64,000 bases of DNA from Janthinobacterium sp051380875 (GCF_051380875.1 NZ_JBNYXW010000008.1:186001-250000); one strand, 5' to 3'; positions 26,746 through 36,277 are shown, counted from the stretch's first letter. The notes: generated by a model not told the origin, from the sequence alone. Program-made: numbers and translations.

Positions 26746-27612
26746 ATGACCAATACCACTTCCATCACCATGAATCTGATCCTGCAGGGCCTGGACGGCG
26801 ACGGTGCGCGCCTCGACCGCATCGCCGCGCTGGCCGCGCCCACAAACATCACGCGCCTGGGTCCGAACGCCGTGCGCTGCGAAGAAATCGCCTACTCGCC
26901 CGCCCTGCGCCCCACCATCGAAGTGGCGGCGCAAGCGGCGCAAATCGACGCCACCTACATGATGGGCCAGCGCGACCTGGCTGAATTCAAGCTCGTGGCG
27001 ATGGACATGGATTCGACCCTGATCACCATCGAATGCATCGATGAAATCGCTGACATGCAGGGTCTGAAACCGCAAGTGGCGGCCATCACGGAAGCGGCCA
27101 TGCGCGGCGAACTCGATTTTGCCGCCAGCCTGAAGCAGCGCGTGGCCCTCCTCGAAGGCCTGGACGCCACGGCGCTGCAGCGCGTCTACGATGAACGCCT
27201 CAAACTGTCGCCGGGCGCGGAAAAGATGCTGGCGGCCGTGCAGGCCGCTGGCCTGAAGACGCTGTTGGTGTCGGGCGGCTTCACCTTCTTCACCGAGCGC
27301 CTGAAACAGCGCCTTGGCTTGGACTACACGCATGCAAATGAACTGGAAATCGTCGACGGCAAGCTGACGGGCAAGGTGATTGGCACTATCGTCGACGCCG
27401 AGGAAAAGAAGCGCACGGTGGAACGCGTGTGCTTTGACATGGGCATTGCGCCAGCGCAAGCCATCGTCATGGGCGACGGCGCCAACGACTTGAAGATGAT
27501 GGCCATCGCCGGCCTGTCGGTCGCCTTCCGCGCCAAGCCCGTGGTGCGCTCGCAGGCCGACGTGGCACTCAATTTCGTTGGCCTGGATGGCATTTTGAAC
27601 ATTTTGAACTAA
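26746..27612 (+). CDS. serB: phosphoserine phosphatase
   Basis: A 288-residue HAD enzyme that makes the last step of serine synthesis, phosphoserine to serine. The nucleophile motif MDMDSTLI is at about residues 86-93, SGGFTFF is the Ser-bearing motif II, and MGDGANDLKMM is motif IV. An N-terminal ACT-like region of about 80 residues precedes the catalytic part, as in E. coli SerB. It starts 22 nt after mfd. Confidence 0.95.
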   Translation: MTNTTSITMNLILQGLDGDGARLDRIAALAAPTNITRLGPNAVRCEEIAYSPALRPTIEVAAQAAQIDATYMMGQRDLAEFKLVAMDMDSTLITIECIDEIADMQGLKPQVAAITEAAMRGELDFAASLKQRVALLEGLDATALQRVYDERLKLSPGAEKMLAAVQAAGLKTLLVSGGFTFFTERLKQRLGLDYTHANELEIVDGKLTGKVIGTIVDAEEKKRTVERVCFDMGIAPAQAIVMGDGANDLKMMAIAGLSVAFRAKPVVRSQADVALNFVGLDGILNILN

Positions 27613-27795
27613 GGCGCATCGCAACCTCCATCATCCCAGAGGCACAAAGCTGCATCGTAGACGTAACTGCTGCGCTTGCCCCTGGAGTCGGGAGAAGTAC
27701 TGTCGCCACGCTTTGTATCGGCGTAGGTAGATCAGTTAAGGTTGAGATCGTGTCTGAATGGCAGACCCCGGCCCGCGCGGCTGGGATTAAAACCC
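27613..27795 (+). other. gap with a possible thiolase gene remnant
   Basis: No complete gene. On the plus strand a frame open from serB's end to 27811, without a start codon, contains VATLCIGVG followed by VEIV. This recalls the C-terminal end of acetyl-CoA acetyltransferases (thiolases). The match is short and may be chance. The region lacks a clear terminator. Confidence 0.25.
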
Positions 27796-28029
27796 TCAAT
27801 CAACACGTTTAATTCGAAAGCCTTTACCCTGCATGCAAAGCTTGAGAAGTTCTGGCTGCTCGGTAGCTGGTGTCTTATTCAACCGAATTTGGTATTGACA
27901 CTCTGAAAGTGCATCGGTTTTTTGAAAATTGGAAGCGCCTTCCTTTACGTAATCGTATCGCGGAGGACTTGCGCAAGCGGACAACATAACGCAGATGAAA
28001 GAAATTGCAGCAGTATTTTTTAGAGTCAT
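27796..28029 (-). CDS. small lipoprotein of unknown function
   Basis: A 77-residue protein with a lipoprotein signal, MTLKNTAAISFICVMLSAC (lipobox LSAC, Cys19), and a short acidic and basic tail containing two more cysteines. It should sit on the outer membrane facing the periplasm. The DNA is more AT-rich than its neighbours. The family is not recognised. The upstream 206 bp (28030-28235) are AT-rich and contain two small hairpins (GTATATT-C-AATATAC at 28211-28225 and CCTGG/CCAGG near 28170), with no gene. Confidence 0.7.
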   Translation of the reverse strand: MTLKNTAAISFICVMLSACASPPRYDYVKEGASNFQKTDALSECQYQIRLNKTPATEQPELLKLCMQGKGFRIKRVD

Positions 28030-28235
28030 GATTTATAAAATGAAGTGGAGAATTAACGTAGGTGTCTTATTTGGGGAAATAACCGAAATGTGACTTAACG
28101 ATCTAAACCAGAAAGCGCCGTACAGAATAACATGTTGTTCTTCTGTAAAATACGTGAATTGTCACTCTTGCCTGGCCACTACCAGGTCCTCATTATCTGA
28201 CGGGAATGCGGTATATTCAATATACGAGGTCTGCC

Positions 28236-30104
28236 CTACAACTGCCACAAGCGCAGCGGCAGCAGCCCCCACCAGGCCAGCACCAGCAGCAATTGCAGCG
28301 CTGCCAGCAAGGCCACCCAGTCCCATTTTTCCAGCGCGCCCGATTCTGATCCACGGCTGCGCCAGCAACGCGCCAGGCCGATAGCCATGGCCAGCGGCAA
28401 TGCGCCTGTCGCCAGCGCCAGCAGCACGCTGGCGGCCGTCACGTCGCCCAGGCGCAGATACGACTGGAAATAAAAGAAGGGCGCGGGCAGCAACAGCGCC
28501 AGCATGGACAGCAGCGGCGCGAACAGATGGTCGCCGCGCCGCAGGGTGCGCCGCGCGGCGCGCCACAGGCCCACCAGCAACACATACAGCAAGCCCACCG
28601 CGCCCAGCGCCAGGCTGCCCCATAGCACCAGCATGCGCAGCATCGAGGCCCGTTCATAGCTGCGCAAGCCGTCGCTGAGCACATGCCGGCCGTCTTCCTG
28701 CAGCAGCACGTGCGAAGCGGTGCTGCGGTCGCTGGCGCGGAACAGCAAGCCGCCCACCGGTTCGAGCTCCTTCGGTTCGCCCTGGAACGGAATCAGGAAC
28801 AGCGATGCGCCATCCCATTTGAGGCGCGTAAAACCGAAGACGGCATCGACCCAGGCCATGCTGGCCATGGGGCTGGGCGACGGCACATACACGCCCTGCC
28901 AGTTTTCCACGCCGGGCGCAGGCGTGCCGTCGGCGGCCGGCGCGCGCAGCGGCACGTCCAAGTCGCGCAGCAGCAAGCGGTTGAAGCGTTCGTAATCGGC
29001 CTGCTCGGCGTCCGTATTGAAGGCCACGAAAAAAGCGCTGCCTTGTTCCGGGTAGATGCACAGCATGGCCCTGAAACCTACCGTCGTGCCCGGGTGGCAG
29101 GCGCCCACCACGTTATGGCGGTCGCGCACGGCCAGCGCCAGGCCATGGCCGGTGGCCAGGCCCTCCTGCGCCGCGTCCGTGCCGGCCGGTTCCGACAAGG
29201 CGCCCATCAGGGCCAGGTCGATGAACTGCTCACCCTGCAGCTTGCCGTCGCCCATCAGAAATTGCGCCAGCCGACCCATGTCGGCCGCCGTGGTGGTGAA
29301 CTGGCTGGCCGGGCGCAGGTACTGGGGCACGGCCGTTTGCGCTGCGCCATGCTCGAAATGGCCCATGGCCAGGCGCGGGTCCGCGTGCGCACCCGTCTGC
29401 GTGACGAAGCCAAAGGTGGAATCGGCCATGCCCAGCGGCTGCAGCAGCTGCGCGTCCAGGTAGCGCTCATACGGCTGGCCCGTGACCTTCTCGATCACCA
29501 TGCCCAGCAAACCATAGCCCATGTTCGAATACGCATAGCGGCTGCCGGGACGCGCGCGCACGCGCAGCAGGCTGCCGCTGCCGTCAAAGGCGGCGGCCAG
29601 CGGCGTGTCCGGCTGCGGCTTCAAACTGAAGGCTTGCCAGAAACGCACGTTGTCGAGGCCCGAGGTGTGCGCCAGCAGGTGGCGGATGCGCACGGGGTCG
29701 CTGGCCTGCCACGGATTCTTCAGTGCCAGCTCGGGCAGCACCTGCTGCAAAGGTGTGTCGAGCGTGAACCGGTCTTCGCTGATCAGGCGCAAGACGCCCA
29801 GCGCCAACGCCACCTTGGCCACGGAACCCACCTGCACGCGCGTGTCCGCCAACATGGGCGCTTGCTTGGCGGCATCGCGCAAGCCCACGGCACCCGTGCG
29901 CACTTTGCCATCAGGCAAGACTTCGCTCCACACGGCGCCCGCTAATCCCTCTTCCTTCAGTCCGGCGGCGAAATCGGCCTCCAGGGTGCCATCGGCGGCG
30001 TGCGCAGCGGCACTCATGGCGCACAGCAGCAGCGCCGGCAAGGCGCGCCGCAGCCATGCGCTGCCTTGCGCCAACTTCGTATGCATTCTATTTAAGTTCA
30101 ACAA
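28236..30104 (-). CDS. serine hydrolase (beta-lactamase class C/PBP4* fold) with C-terminal membrane helices
   Basis: A 622-residue protein. A signal peptide (ending AAAHA-AD) is followed by the serine beta-lactamase-like domain (about 40-400) with the SxxK nucleophile in VGSVAKVAL and the YxN motif in YAYSNMGYG. An HPGTTVGF segment takes the place of the third motif, usually HTG or similar. After a beta-rich linker domain come about four membrane helices (roughly 490-620). It likely acts on D-amino-acid peptides or esters in the periplasm; true beta-lactamase activity cannot be assumed. Start may be MHTKLAQ (30086) instead of 30104. Confidence 0.85.
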   Translation of the reverse strand: MLNLNRMHTKLAQGSAWLRRALPALLLCAMSAAAHAADGTLEADFAAGLKEEGLAGAVWSEVLPDGKVRTGAVGLRDAAKQAPMLADTRVQVGSVAKVALALGVLRLISEDRFTLDTPLQQVLPELALKNPWQASDPVRIRHLLAHTSGLDNVRFWQAFSLKPQPDTPLAAAFDGSGSLLRVRARPGSRYAYSNMGYGLLGMVIEKVTGQPYERYLDAQLLQPLGMADSTFGFVTQTGAHADPRLAMGHFEHGAAQTAVPQYLRPASQFTTTAADMGRLAQFLMGDGKLQGEQFIDLALMGALSEPAGTDAAQEGLATGHGLALAVRDRHNVVGACHPGTTVGFRAMLCIYPEQGSAFFVAFNTDAEQADYERFNRLLLRDLDVPLRAPAADGTPAPGVENWQGVYVPSPSPMASMAWVDAVFGFTRLKWDGASLFLIPFQGEPKELEPVGGLLFRASDRSTASHVLLQEDGRHVLSDGLRSYERASMLRMLVLWGSLALGAVGLLYVLLVGLWRAARRTLRRGDHLFAPLLSMLALLLPAPFFYFQSYLRLGDVTAASVLLALATGALPLAMAIGLARCWRSRGSESGALEKWDWVALLAALQLLLVLAWWGLLPLRLWQL

Positions 30105-30189
30105 ATCATCAGCCTCTCCATGCGTGGCCTGCGCCCCCTCGCCGCTTTGCTTGTTACAATTAAAACTTGAGCAAAAAGCAGGAGACTAC

Positions 30190-30552
30190 ATGTCACAAGA
30201 TATTACGTTCGATACCACACTCCAGCAGACCAAGAACCTGGCCTGGTGGCTGTACCTGATTCATGGCGCCAGCTTCGTGTTCTCGCTGGGCGCGTTTTCC
30301 TTCATTCCGCTCATCATCAATTATGTGAAGCGCGATGAGGCGGCCGGGACCTTCGTGGCCAGCCATCACAGCTGGATGATCCGTTCCTTCTGGTGGTATG
30401 TCTTCTGGATCGTCGTCGGCGCCGTGCTGTGGGTAACCATCATCGGCATTCCGCTGGCCTTCATCGTCTGGGGCGTGGCCTGGCTGTGGAAAGCGTACCG
30501 CCTGCTGCGCGGCTTCCTCGACCTGAACAACAACAATCCCGTCCCCGTGTAA
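30190..30552 (+). CDS. membrane protein, DUF4870-like
   Basis: A 120-residue integral membrane protein. Three hydrophobic helices (about 18-45, 65-85, 85-103) carry the pattern LAWWLYLIHGASFVFSLGAF and FWWYVFWIVVGAVL typical of DUF4870/TIC20-like small proteins. Its function is unknown. GGAGA lies 5 nt before the ATG. Divergent from the serine hydrolase, separated by 85 bp, which contain TACAAT at 30155-30160. Confidence 0.8.
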   Translation: MSQDITFDTTLQQTKNLAWWLYLIHGASFVFSLGAFSFIPLIINYVKRDEAAGTFVASHHSWMIRSFWWYVFWIVVGAVLWVTIIGIPLAFIVWGVAWLWKAYRLLRGFLDLNNNNPVPV

Positions 30553-30600
30553 AGCCAGCAAGCTGCATGCGGGCAAGCCATCCTGCTGGCCCGCGTGCCT

Positions 30601-31767
30601 TCACATCGCCGCGAACGCCCGTTCGATATCGGCGATCAAGTCCTGTGGATCTTCCAAGCCTACATTCAGGCGCACCAGTTGCCCCGGCAGTTGCCAGCCC
30701 GTGCGCATGCCGGCGATGCGGTACGGCATCACCAGGCTGTTGGCGCCGCCCCAGCTGTAACCGATCTTGAACAATTGCAAGGCATCGACGAAGCGGTCCG
30801 TCTGCTCTTCCGTGTAGCGGGGATCGAACAGCACGGAAAACAGGCCGCCCGCACCCGTAAAATCGCGTTGCCAGATGGCGTGGCCCGGGCAATCTTCGAA
30901 CGCCGGATGCAGTACCGTGGCGATCTCCGGCCTGCCCTTGAGCCAGCTAGCCACCGTGCGGGCGCCCGCGTCGTGTGCGTCGAAACGCAGCTTCATGGTG
31001 GGTAAGCCGCGCAGCACCAGGTAGGCATCGTCCGCGCCCACGCCCAGCCCCAAGCGCATGTGCGCCTGCGCCAGGCGCTCGTGCAGCGCCCGGTCGCGCG
31101 TGATCAGCGCGCCCATCAGCACGTCCGAGCCGCCCGACTGGTATTTCGTCAGCGCCTGCATGACGATATCGGCGCCCAGCTCGAAGCCGCGCAAGGCCAG
31201 GCCCGCCGACCAGGTGTTGTCCAGCGCCACCAGCACGCCGCGCGCATGGGCGGCGGCGCAGATGGCGGGCAAGTCCGGCACTTCCATGCTCACGGAACCC
31301 GGCGCTTCCGTCCAGATGAGTTTGGTATTGTCCTGGATCAAGGCAGCGATGCCGGCACCGATCAGCGGATCGTAATAACGCGCCGTGATACCGAAATCCT
31401 GCGCCAGCCAGCGCCCCAGCTCGCGGTTCGGATTGTAGATATTTTCCGGCAGCAATACATCATCGCCCGTCTTCAGCAGCGCAAAGTCCGCCATGGCGAT
31501 GGCCGCCAGGCCCGACGGAGCCAGCAGGCAGTGCTTGCCGCCTTCGATCTCGGCCAGCCGCGCTTCCAGCGTAAAGGTGGTGGGCGTGCCGTGCAAGCCG
31601 TAGGTATAGGCGTTCTTTTCCTTCCAGTCACCCGAACGCATGGCTGCCACATCCTTGAATAGCACGGTCGATGCGTGGTGGATGGCGTTGGGAAACGCCG
31701 CAAAGCCTTGCGGCGCCTGGTAATCGCTGTGGATCAGCGCGGTCTGCGGAGATTTTGTGTGGGTCAT
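30601..31767 (-). CDS. metC: cystathionine beta-lyase
   Basis: A 388-residue PLP enzyme of the Cys/Met metabolism family. It splits cystathionine to homocysteine, pyruvate and ammonia in methionine synthesis. Family landmarks are YTYGLHGTPTT near residue 54, the phosphate-binding SGLAAIAMA, and the PLP lysine in ALTKYQSGGSD. SLVMPYRIAG near the end is typical of MetC. Read leftwards, 98 nt after rimO, but a terminator lies between them. Confidence 0.9.
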   Translation of the reverse strand: MTHTKSPQTALIHSDYQAPQGFAAFPNAIHHASTVLFKDVAAMRSGDWKEKNAYTYGLHGTPTTFTLEARLAEIEGGKHCLLAPSGLAAIAMADFALLKTGDDVLLPENIYNPNRELGRWLAQDFGITARYYDPLIGAGIAALIQDNTKLIWTEAPGSVSMEVPDLPAICAAAHARGVLVALDNTWSAGLALRGFELGADIVMQALTKYQSGGSDVLMGALITRDRALHERLAQAHMRLGLGVGADDAYLVLRGLPTMKLRFDAHDAGARTVASWLKGRPEIATVLHPAFEDCPGHAIWQRDFTGAGGLFSVLFDPRYTEEQTDRFVDALQLFKIGYSWGGANSLVMPYRIAGMRTGWQLPGQLVRLNVGLEDPQDLIADIERAFAAM

Positions 31768-31786
31768 GGTGGCGTCGGCAATAAAA

Positions 31787-31816
31787 AAGGCGGGCCAGCA
31801 ATTGCTGGTCCGCCTT
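31787..31816 (-). terminator. intrinsic terminator after rimO
   Basis: A long stem AAGGCGGACCAGCA/TGCTGGCCCGCCTT with one mismatch, followed on the minus strand by T6. It lies between the rimO stop and the metC start, so it ends rimO. Confidence 0.88.
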
Positions 31817-31864
31817 GATTGTAAGGGCTTTACGCCCTGTATGCCGTACGACTGTTACACCTGC

Positions 31865-33277
31865 TTACTCGGCAGCGCCCCACAAGTCATGCGCATCGGA
31901 AGAGGTAATCGTGACATCGACGAACTGGCCCACGGCCAGCTTGCGGTGCGGCTCGAATGGCGGCTTGACGTACACGACGCCGTCGATTTCCGGCGCATCG
32001 GCGCTGGAGCGGCCCACGCCGCCGGTGCGGGTGATTTCATCGATCAGCACGCGCACGGTCTTGCCGACCTTCGCTTGCAGGCGTTTTTTCGAGATTTCTT
32101 CCTGCAGCAGCATCACGCGGCCGCGGCGCTCTTCGCGCAACTCTTCCGGCACCGGATTGGCGATCGCGTTGGCGGTCGCGCCTTCCACTGGCGAATAGGC
32201 GAAGCAGCCCAGGCGGTCGATCTGCGCTTCCTTGAGGAAGTCGAGCAAATACTCGAATTCCGCTTCTGTTTCGCCCGGGAAACCAGCGATGAAGGTCGAG
32301 CGGATGGTCAGGTCCGGGTTGATGGCGCGCCAGGCCTGGATGCGGTCCAGGTTTTTCTCGCCGCTGGCAGGACGCTTCATGCGTTTCAACACGTCAGGGT
32401 GCGCATGCTGCATCGGAATGTCCAGATACGGCAGGATGTGGCCGCCGCTCATCATCGGGATGATCTGGTCCACGTGCGGGTACGGGTACACATAATGCAG
32501 GCGCACCCAGGCGCCGTAGGTCTTGGCCAGCTCGCCCAGCGCTTCCGTCAGCTGCGTCATATGGGTTTTCACCGGACGGCCATTCCAGAAGCCGGTACGG
32601 AATTTCACGTCCACGCCATATGCCGAGGTATCTTGCGAAATGACCAGCAATTCCTTGACGCCCGACTTGAACAGGTTTTCCGCTTCCAGCATCAGTTCGC
32701 CGATAGGCCGCGAGACCAGGTCGCCGCGCATGGACGGGATGATGCAGAAGCTGCAGCGGTGGTTGCAGCCTTCGGAAATTTTCAGGTAGGCGTAATGCTT
32801 CGGCGTCAGCTTGACGCCTTGCGGCGGCACCAGGTCGAGGAACGGTGCGTGCGGTTTCGGCAGGTACAAGTGCACCGAGTCCATCACTTCAGCCAGCGCG
32901 TGCGGACCGGTGACGGCCAGCACTTTCGGATGCACCTTCATGATGATGTCGTCCCCGGCAGCATCTTTCTTGGCGCCCAGGCAGCCGGTGACGATCACTT
33001 TACCGTTTTCGGCCAGCGCTTCGCCGATGGCGTCGAGCGACTCTTGCACGGCGGCATCGATAAAACCGCAGGTATTGACGATCACCAGATCGGCGCCAGC
33101 GTAGGATTTCGCCGTTTCGTAGCCTTCGGCGCGCAGTTGGGTCAGGATTTGTTCGGAGTCGACCAGCGCTTTCGGGCAGCCAAGCGAGACAAAGCCCACT
33201 TTCGGTGCCGCACCTGGCATGGCCAGCATGGCCTCTGGCTGGGCGGAAGGAACGGGAATACGGTGAATTTCAGACAT
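31865..33277 (-). CDS. rimO: ribosomal protein S12 methylthiotransferase
   Basis: A 470-residue radical-SAM enzyme that adds a methylthio group to an Asp of ribosomal protein S12. The N-terminal MTTase domain has three cysteines (SLGCPK, NTCGF, TGCLG). The radical-SAM cluster motif is CNHRCSFC, and a C-terminal TRAM domain follows. The length is normal. A YcaO-domain protein, the known accessory factor of this modification in E. coli, is encoded at 53.9-56.2 kb in this window. Confidence 0.96.
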   Translation of the reverse strand: MSEIHRIPVPSAQPEAMLAMPGAAPKVGFVSLGCPKALVDSEQILTQLRAEGYETAKSYAGADLVIVNTCGFIDAAVQESLDAIGEALAENGKVIVTGCLGAKKDAAGDDIIMKVHPKVLAVTGPHALAEVMDSVHLYLPKPHAPFLDLVPPQGVKLTPKHYAYLKISEGCNHRCSFCIIPSMRGDLVSRPIGELMLEAENLFKSGVKELLVISQDTSAYGVDVKFRTGFWNGRPVKTHMTQLTEALGELAKTYGAWVRLHYVYPYPHVDQIIPMMSGGHILPYLDIPMQHAHPDVLKRMKRPASGEKNLDRIQAWRAINPDLTIRSTFIAGFPGETEAEFEYLLDFLKEAQIDRLGCFAYSPVEGATANAIANPVPEELREERRGRVMLLQEEISKKRLQAKVGKTVRVLIDEITRTGGVGRSSADAPEIDGVVYVKPPFEPHRKLAVGQFVDVTITSSDAHDLWGAAE

Positions 33278-33379
33278 AGTTGGCAGCTAGGAAAATGGTG
33301 AGGCGAATCGGCTATTGTACCCCGAGCCGCCCCTTGCTGGCAGAACTATACTGTTTTGATGCTGTCAATGCAACTCCCG

Positions 33380-33403
33380 GGCGCTCAATTGCCCGTGAGC
33401 GCC
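33380..33403 (-). terminator. possible terminator after phaR
   Basis: GGCGCTCA/TGAGCGCC, an 8-bp stem with an 8-nt loop, just past the phaR stop. There is no T-run, so it may be a weak or factor-dependent stop. Confidence 0.35.
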
Positions 33404-33412
33404 TGGCAGTGA

Positions 33413-33976
33413 CTACTTTTTATCCGTCGGGGGAACGGGTGGGACGAAGGGGAACGTGCCAAACAGATTCTTGCTCTGGCTCTGCATTTGTTCCTGCATC
33501 TGCACGAACAGGCTCTTGCTCTGGTCGATGTAGTTGTTCATCATGCCTTGCATCATCGGGCCCTGGACATTCATGAACTGGGTCCACATTTCCGGGCTGA
33601 ATGGCTTGCCTTCGAAGCTGCCGGCCGAGGTGCCCGTGAACTTGTGCTGGATATCGGTGAACGCTTGCACGTTCTTTTCCAGGTAGGATCCCATCATGCC
33701 CTGCATGGCGTGGCCATAGTAGCGGATGATCTGCGACAACACGGTGCTCGTGAACATGGGCGCGCCGTTCGCTTCCTCTTCCAAAATGATCTGCAGCAAG
33801 ATGCTGCGCGTCAAATCTTCACTGGATTTGGCATCGACGACCGTAAAGACCTCATTGTCCAACACCAGTTGCTTGACGTCCGTCAAGGTGATGTAGGAAC
33901 TGGTTTGCGTGTCATACAGACGGCGGTTTGGATACTTTTTAATCAGGCGGTCACTATTTTTTTTTGCACTACTCAT
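33413..33976 (-). CDS. phaR: polyhydroxyalkanoate synthesis repressor
   Basis: A 187-residue DNA-binding protein that represses granule (phasin) genes and binds PHA itself, releasing DNA when polymer accumulates. The N-terminal DNA-binding domain has the signature IKKYPNRRLYDTQTSSYITL (about 14-33). A PHB-accumulation domain and a Met/Gln-rich tail follow. Start taken at MSSAKKN; an in-frame ATG lies four codons earlier. Downstream of phaC on the same strand. Confidence 0.93.
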   Translation of the reverse strand: MSSAKKNSDRLIKKYPNRRLYDTQTSSYITLTDVKQLVLDNEVFTVVDAKSSEDLTRSILLQIILEEEANGAPMFTSTVLSQIIRYYGHAMQGMMGSYLEKNVQAFTDIQHKFTGTSAGSFEGKPFSPEMWTQFMNVQGPMMQGMMNNYIDQSKSLFVQMQEQMQSQSKNLFGTFPFVPPVPPTDKK

Positions 33977-34147
33977 CACAAGTTCCACTTATTGCGCCGC
34001 AGCGCATACTGAGTTAATCCGAAAAAAAAGCGAACGTGGGTCCGCTTTCGCACCTGCCTACTTTTTCATTATAGAGTGGAAAACGGCTCCATTACACATC
34101 CGGGGCGAAGATTCCCACATTTATTGCAACGCAACTAAAAGTAGATT

Positions 34148-34183
34148 CCTGACAAGACCGGAGATCACTCCAGTCTTGTCAGG
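34148..34183 (-). terminator. terminator after phaC
   Basis: A long inverted repeat, CCTGACAAGAC-C-GGAG with its complement across ATCA and one mismatch. It lies between the phaC stop and phaR and is followed on the minus strand by a weak CTTTT tract. Confidence 0.75.
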
Positions 34184-34200
34184 CAATGCGGCTTGCGCCC

Positions 34201-35937
34201 TTAATCTGCCCTGACTTTAACATACCGCCCCGGCGCCGGCTCGATAGCAGCATGGCGTTTGTTGCCCGGCTTGCCCGGTGCCTTGGCCTCGGCGCCGCCA
34301 TGTTCGGCCAAAAACGCCGCCCATTCGGACCACCAGCTGCCCACATGCTCGGTTGCGCCTTCCATCCATTGTTCGGCGCTTTGCGGCCTGGCCTTGGCCG
34401 TGCGTGGCTGGTCATTACTCCAGTAACTGCGCTTTTTCTTCGATGCCGGATTGATCACGCCGGCAATATGGCCCGAGGCGCCCAGGATGAAGCGGTTGGC
34501 TGCCGGTTTTTTCGGGTTCAGCAGGGCCGTGCTGGCGTACGCCGCGCCCCAGGGCACGATATGGTCTTCGCGCGAGCCATAGATGAAGGCCGGCGCGTCA
34601 ATACTGCTGAGGTCCACTTTTTCGCCGGCCACCGTCAGCTTGCCCGGTACTTTCAGGCTGTTTTCCAGATACGTGTTGCGCAGATACCAGCAAAACATGG
34701 GGCCCGGCAAGCCGGTGCCGTCGCTATTCCAGTACAGCAAGTCAAACGCGGCCGGCTCCTTGCCCTTCAGGTAGTTCGACTGCACGTAATTCCACACCAG
34801 GTCGTTCGGGCGCAGGCTGGAGAACGTGCTGCCCAGGTCGCGCCCCGACATCAGGCCGCCCTTGGCCAGCGCTTGCTCGCGCAGCGCCACTTGCTGTTCG
34901 TCAATAAAGACATCGAGCGCGCCCGTGTCGCAAAAATCGAGGAAAGTGGTCAACAGGGTCAGGCTGGCGGCCGGATTCTCGCCGCGCGCCTTGAGCACGG
35001 CCAGCGCGGTGGAAACAATCGTGCCACCCACGCAAAAACCGAACATGTTCAGCTTGTCCTGGCCGGAAATGTCTTGCACCACCTTGATGGCCGCAATCAC
35101 GCCTTGCTCGACGTAATCGTCCCACGTCACGTGCTGCATGCTCAGGTCCGGATTGCGCCACGACATCAGGAACACGGTATTGCCCTGCTCCACCGCGTAG
35201 CGCACCAGCGAGTTTTCCGGCTGCAAGTCAAGGATATAGAATTTATTGATGCATGGCGGCACCATCAACAGGGGCCGCTGGTGTACCGTGGACGTCGTCG
35301 GCGTGTACTGGATCAGCTGGAACAGCGCGTTTTCAAACACCACCGTGCCGGGCGTAGTGGCCACGTTGCGGCCCACTTCGAAGGCCGATTCGTCGGACTG
35401 CGAGATGCGCCCCTTCTGCATGTCGGCCAGCATATTGTTCAAGCCCTTGGCCAGGCTCTCGCCCTTGGTCTCGATCAGGGTTTGCTGCGCGTCGGGATTG
35501 GTGGCCAGGAAGTTGGCGGGCGACATGGCGTCGACGATTTGCTGCACGGCAAAGGCAATCTTTTGCTTCTGGTGCGGCGTCGCTTCCACGGCATCGGCCA
35601 TGGCGGTGAGAAATTCGGCATTCAGCAGATAGCTGGCGGCATTGAAGGCCGACAAGGGGCTTGCCTGCCAGGCGGGCGCGGCAAAGCGGCGGTCTTTCAG
35701 CTCGGGCGCCTTGCCGGCCATGAACTCGGCCCACAGGCCCGTCAGTTTGGCCATGTAGGCATTTTTCAGCTGCTCGACCGCTTCCGGCTTGATGCTGGCG
35801 CCCGCATCCTGCAAAATACCGGCAAGCGGATTGCTTGGCTGCTGCGGTACCATGTTGAACCATGTCTTCCACTGCTCGGGATTGCTGATCTGCGCCATCC
35901 ATTCTTTGGTCATCGTTTGAGGATCGGGCATATTCAT
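34201..35937 (-). CDS. phaC: class I poly(3-hydroxyalkanoate) synthase
   Basis: A 578-residue enzyme that polymerises (R)-3-hydroxyacyl-CoA into storage polyester on the granule surface. The lipase-like box carries the catalytic Cys in GFCVGGT (about residue 298). The catalytic Asp lies in REDHIVPW and the His in GASGHIAG. The N-terminal region has the class I pattern. No phaA or phaB thiolase/reductase genes lie next to it, so the precursors are made elsewhere; phaR follows. The C-terminal tail is Lys/Pro-rich. Confidence 0.95.
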   Translation of the reverse strand: MNMPDPQTMTKEWMAQISNPEQWKTWFNMVPQQPSNPLAGILQDAGASIKPEAVEQLKNAYMAKLTGLWAEFMAGKAPELKDRRFAAPAWQASPLSAFNAASYLLNAEFLTAMADAVEATPHQKQKIAFAVQQIVDAMSPANFLATNPDAQQTLIETKGESLAKGLNNMLADMQKGRISQSDESAFEVGRNVATTPGTVVFENALFQLIQYTPTTSTVHQRPLLMVPPCINKFYILDLQPENSLVRYAVEQGNTVFLMSWRNPDLSMQHVTWDDYVEQGVIAAIKVVQDISGQDKLNMFGFCVGGTIVSTALAVLKARGENPAASLTLLTTFLDFCDTGALDVFIDEQQVALREQALAKGGLMSGRDLGSTFSSLRPNDLVWNYVQSNYLKGKEPAAFDLLYWNSDGTGLPGPMFCWYLRNTYLENSLKVPGKLTVAGEKVDLSSIDAPAFIYGSREDHIVPWGAAYASTALLNPKKPAANRFILGASGHIAGVINPASKKKRSYWSNDQPRTAKARPQSAEQWMEGATEHVGSWWSEWAAFLAEHGGAEAKAPGKPGNKRHAAIEPAPGRYVKVRAD

Positions 35938-36033
35938 AGATGTGTAAGTCCATTCAAGAATTAAAAAGCAGTCAAAAATAAATAGTCACTACCGGGCCAC
36001 CTGCATGCAAACTCTTACTGACTGCCATTACTG

Positions 36034-36261
36034 ATGATGCTCATGACCGCTGTTGCCTGGATTTATGTCGTCGGCCTCATGGCGCTGACGGAACCGTCCA
36101 TCGTCGCCGGGGTGATGACCTTCGCGCTGTACTGCGTCATCCCGCTGTCCATCCTATTCTATCTGACGGGCTCACGGCGACGCAAACGCAAGGCTGAGCG
36201 CATCGCCGCACGCAAGGCTAGCACGCTGGCCTCAGCAGACGATAAAACGGCAGACACATAA
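36034..36261 (+). CDS. small membrane protein of unknown function
   Basis: A 75-residue protein with two membrane helices (about 3-22 and 27-46) and a basic, then acidic cytoplasmic tail (GSRRRKRKAER). Divergent from phaC across about 96 bp. The ATG at 36034 is directly followed by ML and another Met, so the start may be 6 nt later. No family recognised. Confidence 0.6.
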   Translation: MMLMTAVAWIYVVGLMALTEPSIVAGVMTFALYCVIPLSILFYLTGSRRRKRKAERIAARKASTLASADDKTADT

Positions 36262-36277
36262 GTGCCTGCCGTGCAGT

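Noticed and set aside
28162..28623. 153-codon minus-strand frame overlapping the serine hydrolase 3' end
   Set aside because: It is an alternative frame of the same strand within a certain gene. The short tail beyond the stop shows no family likeness.
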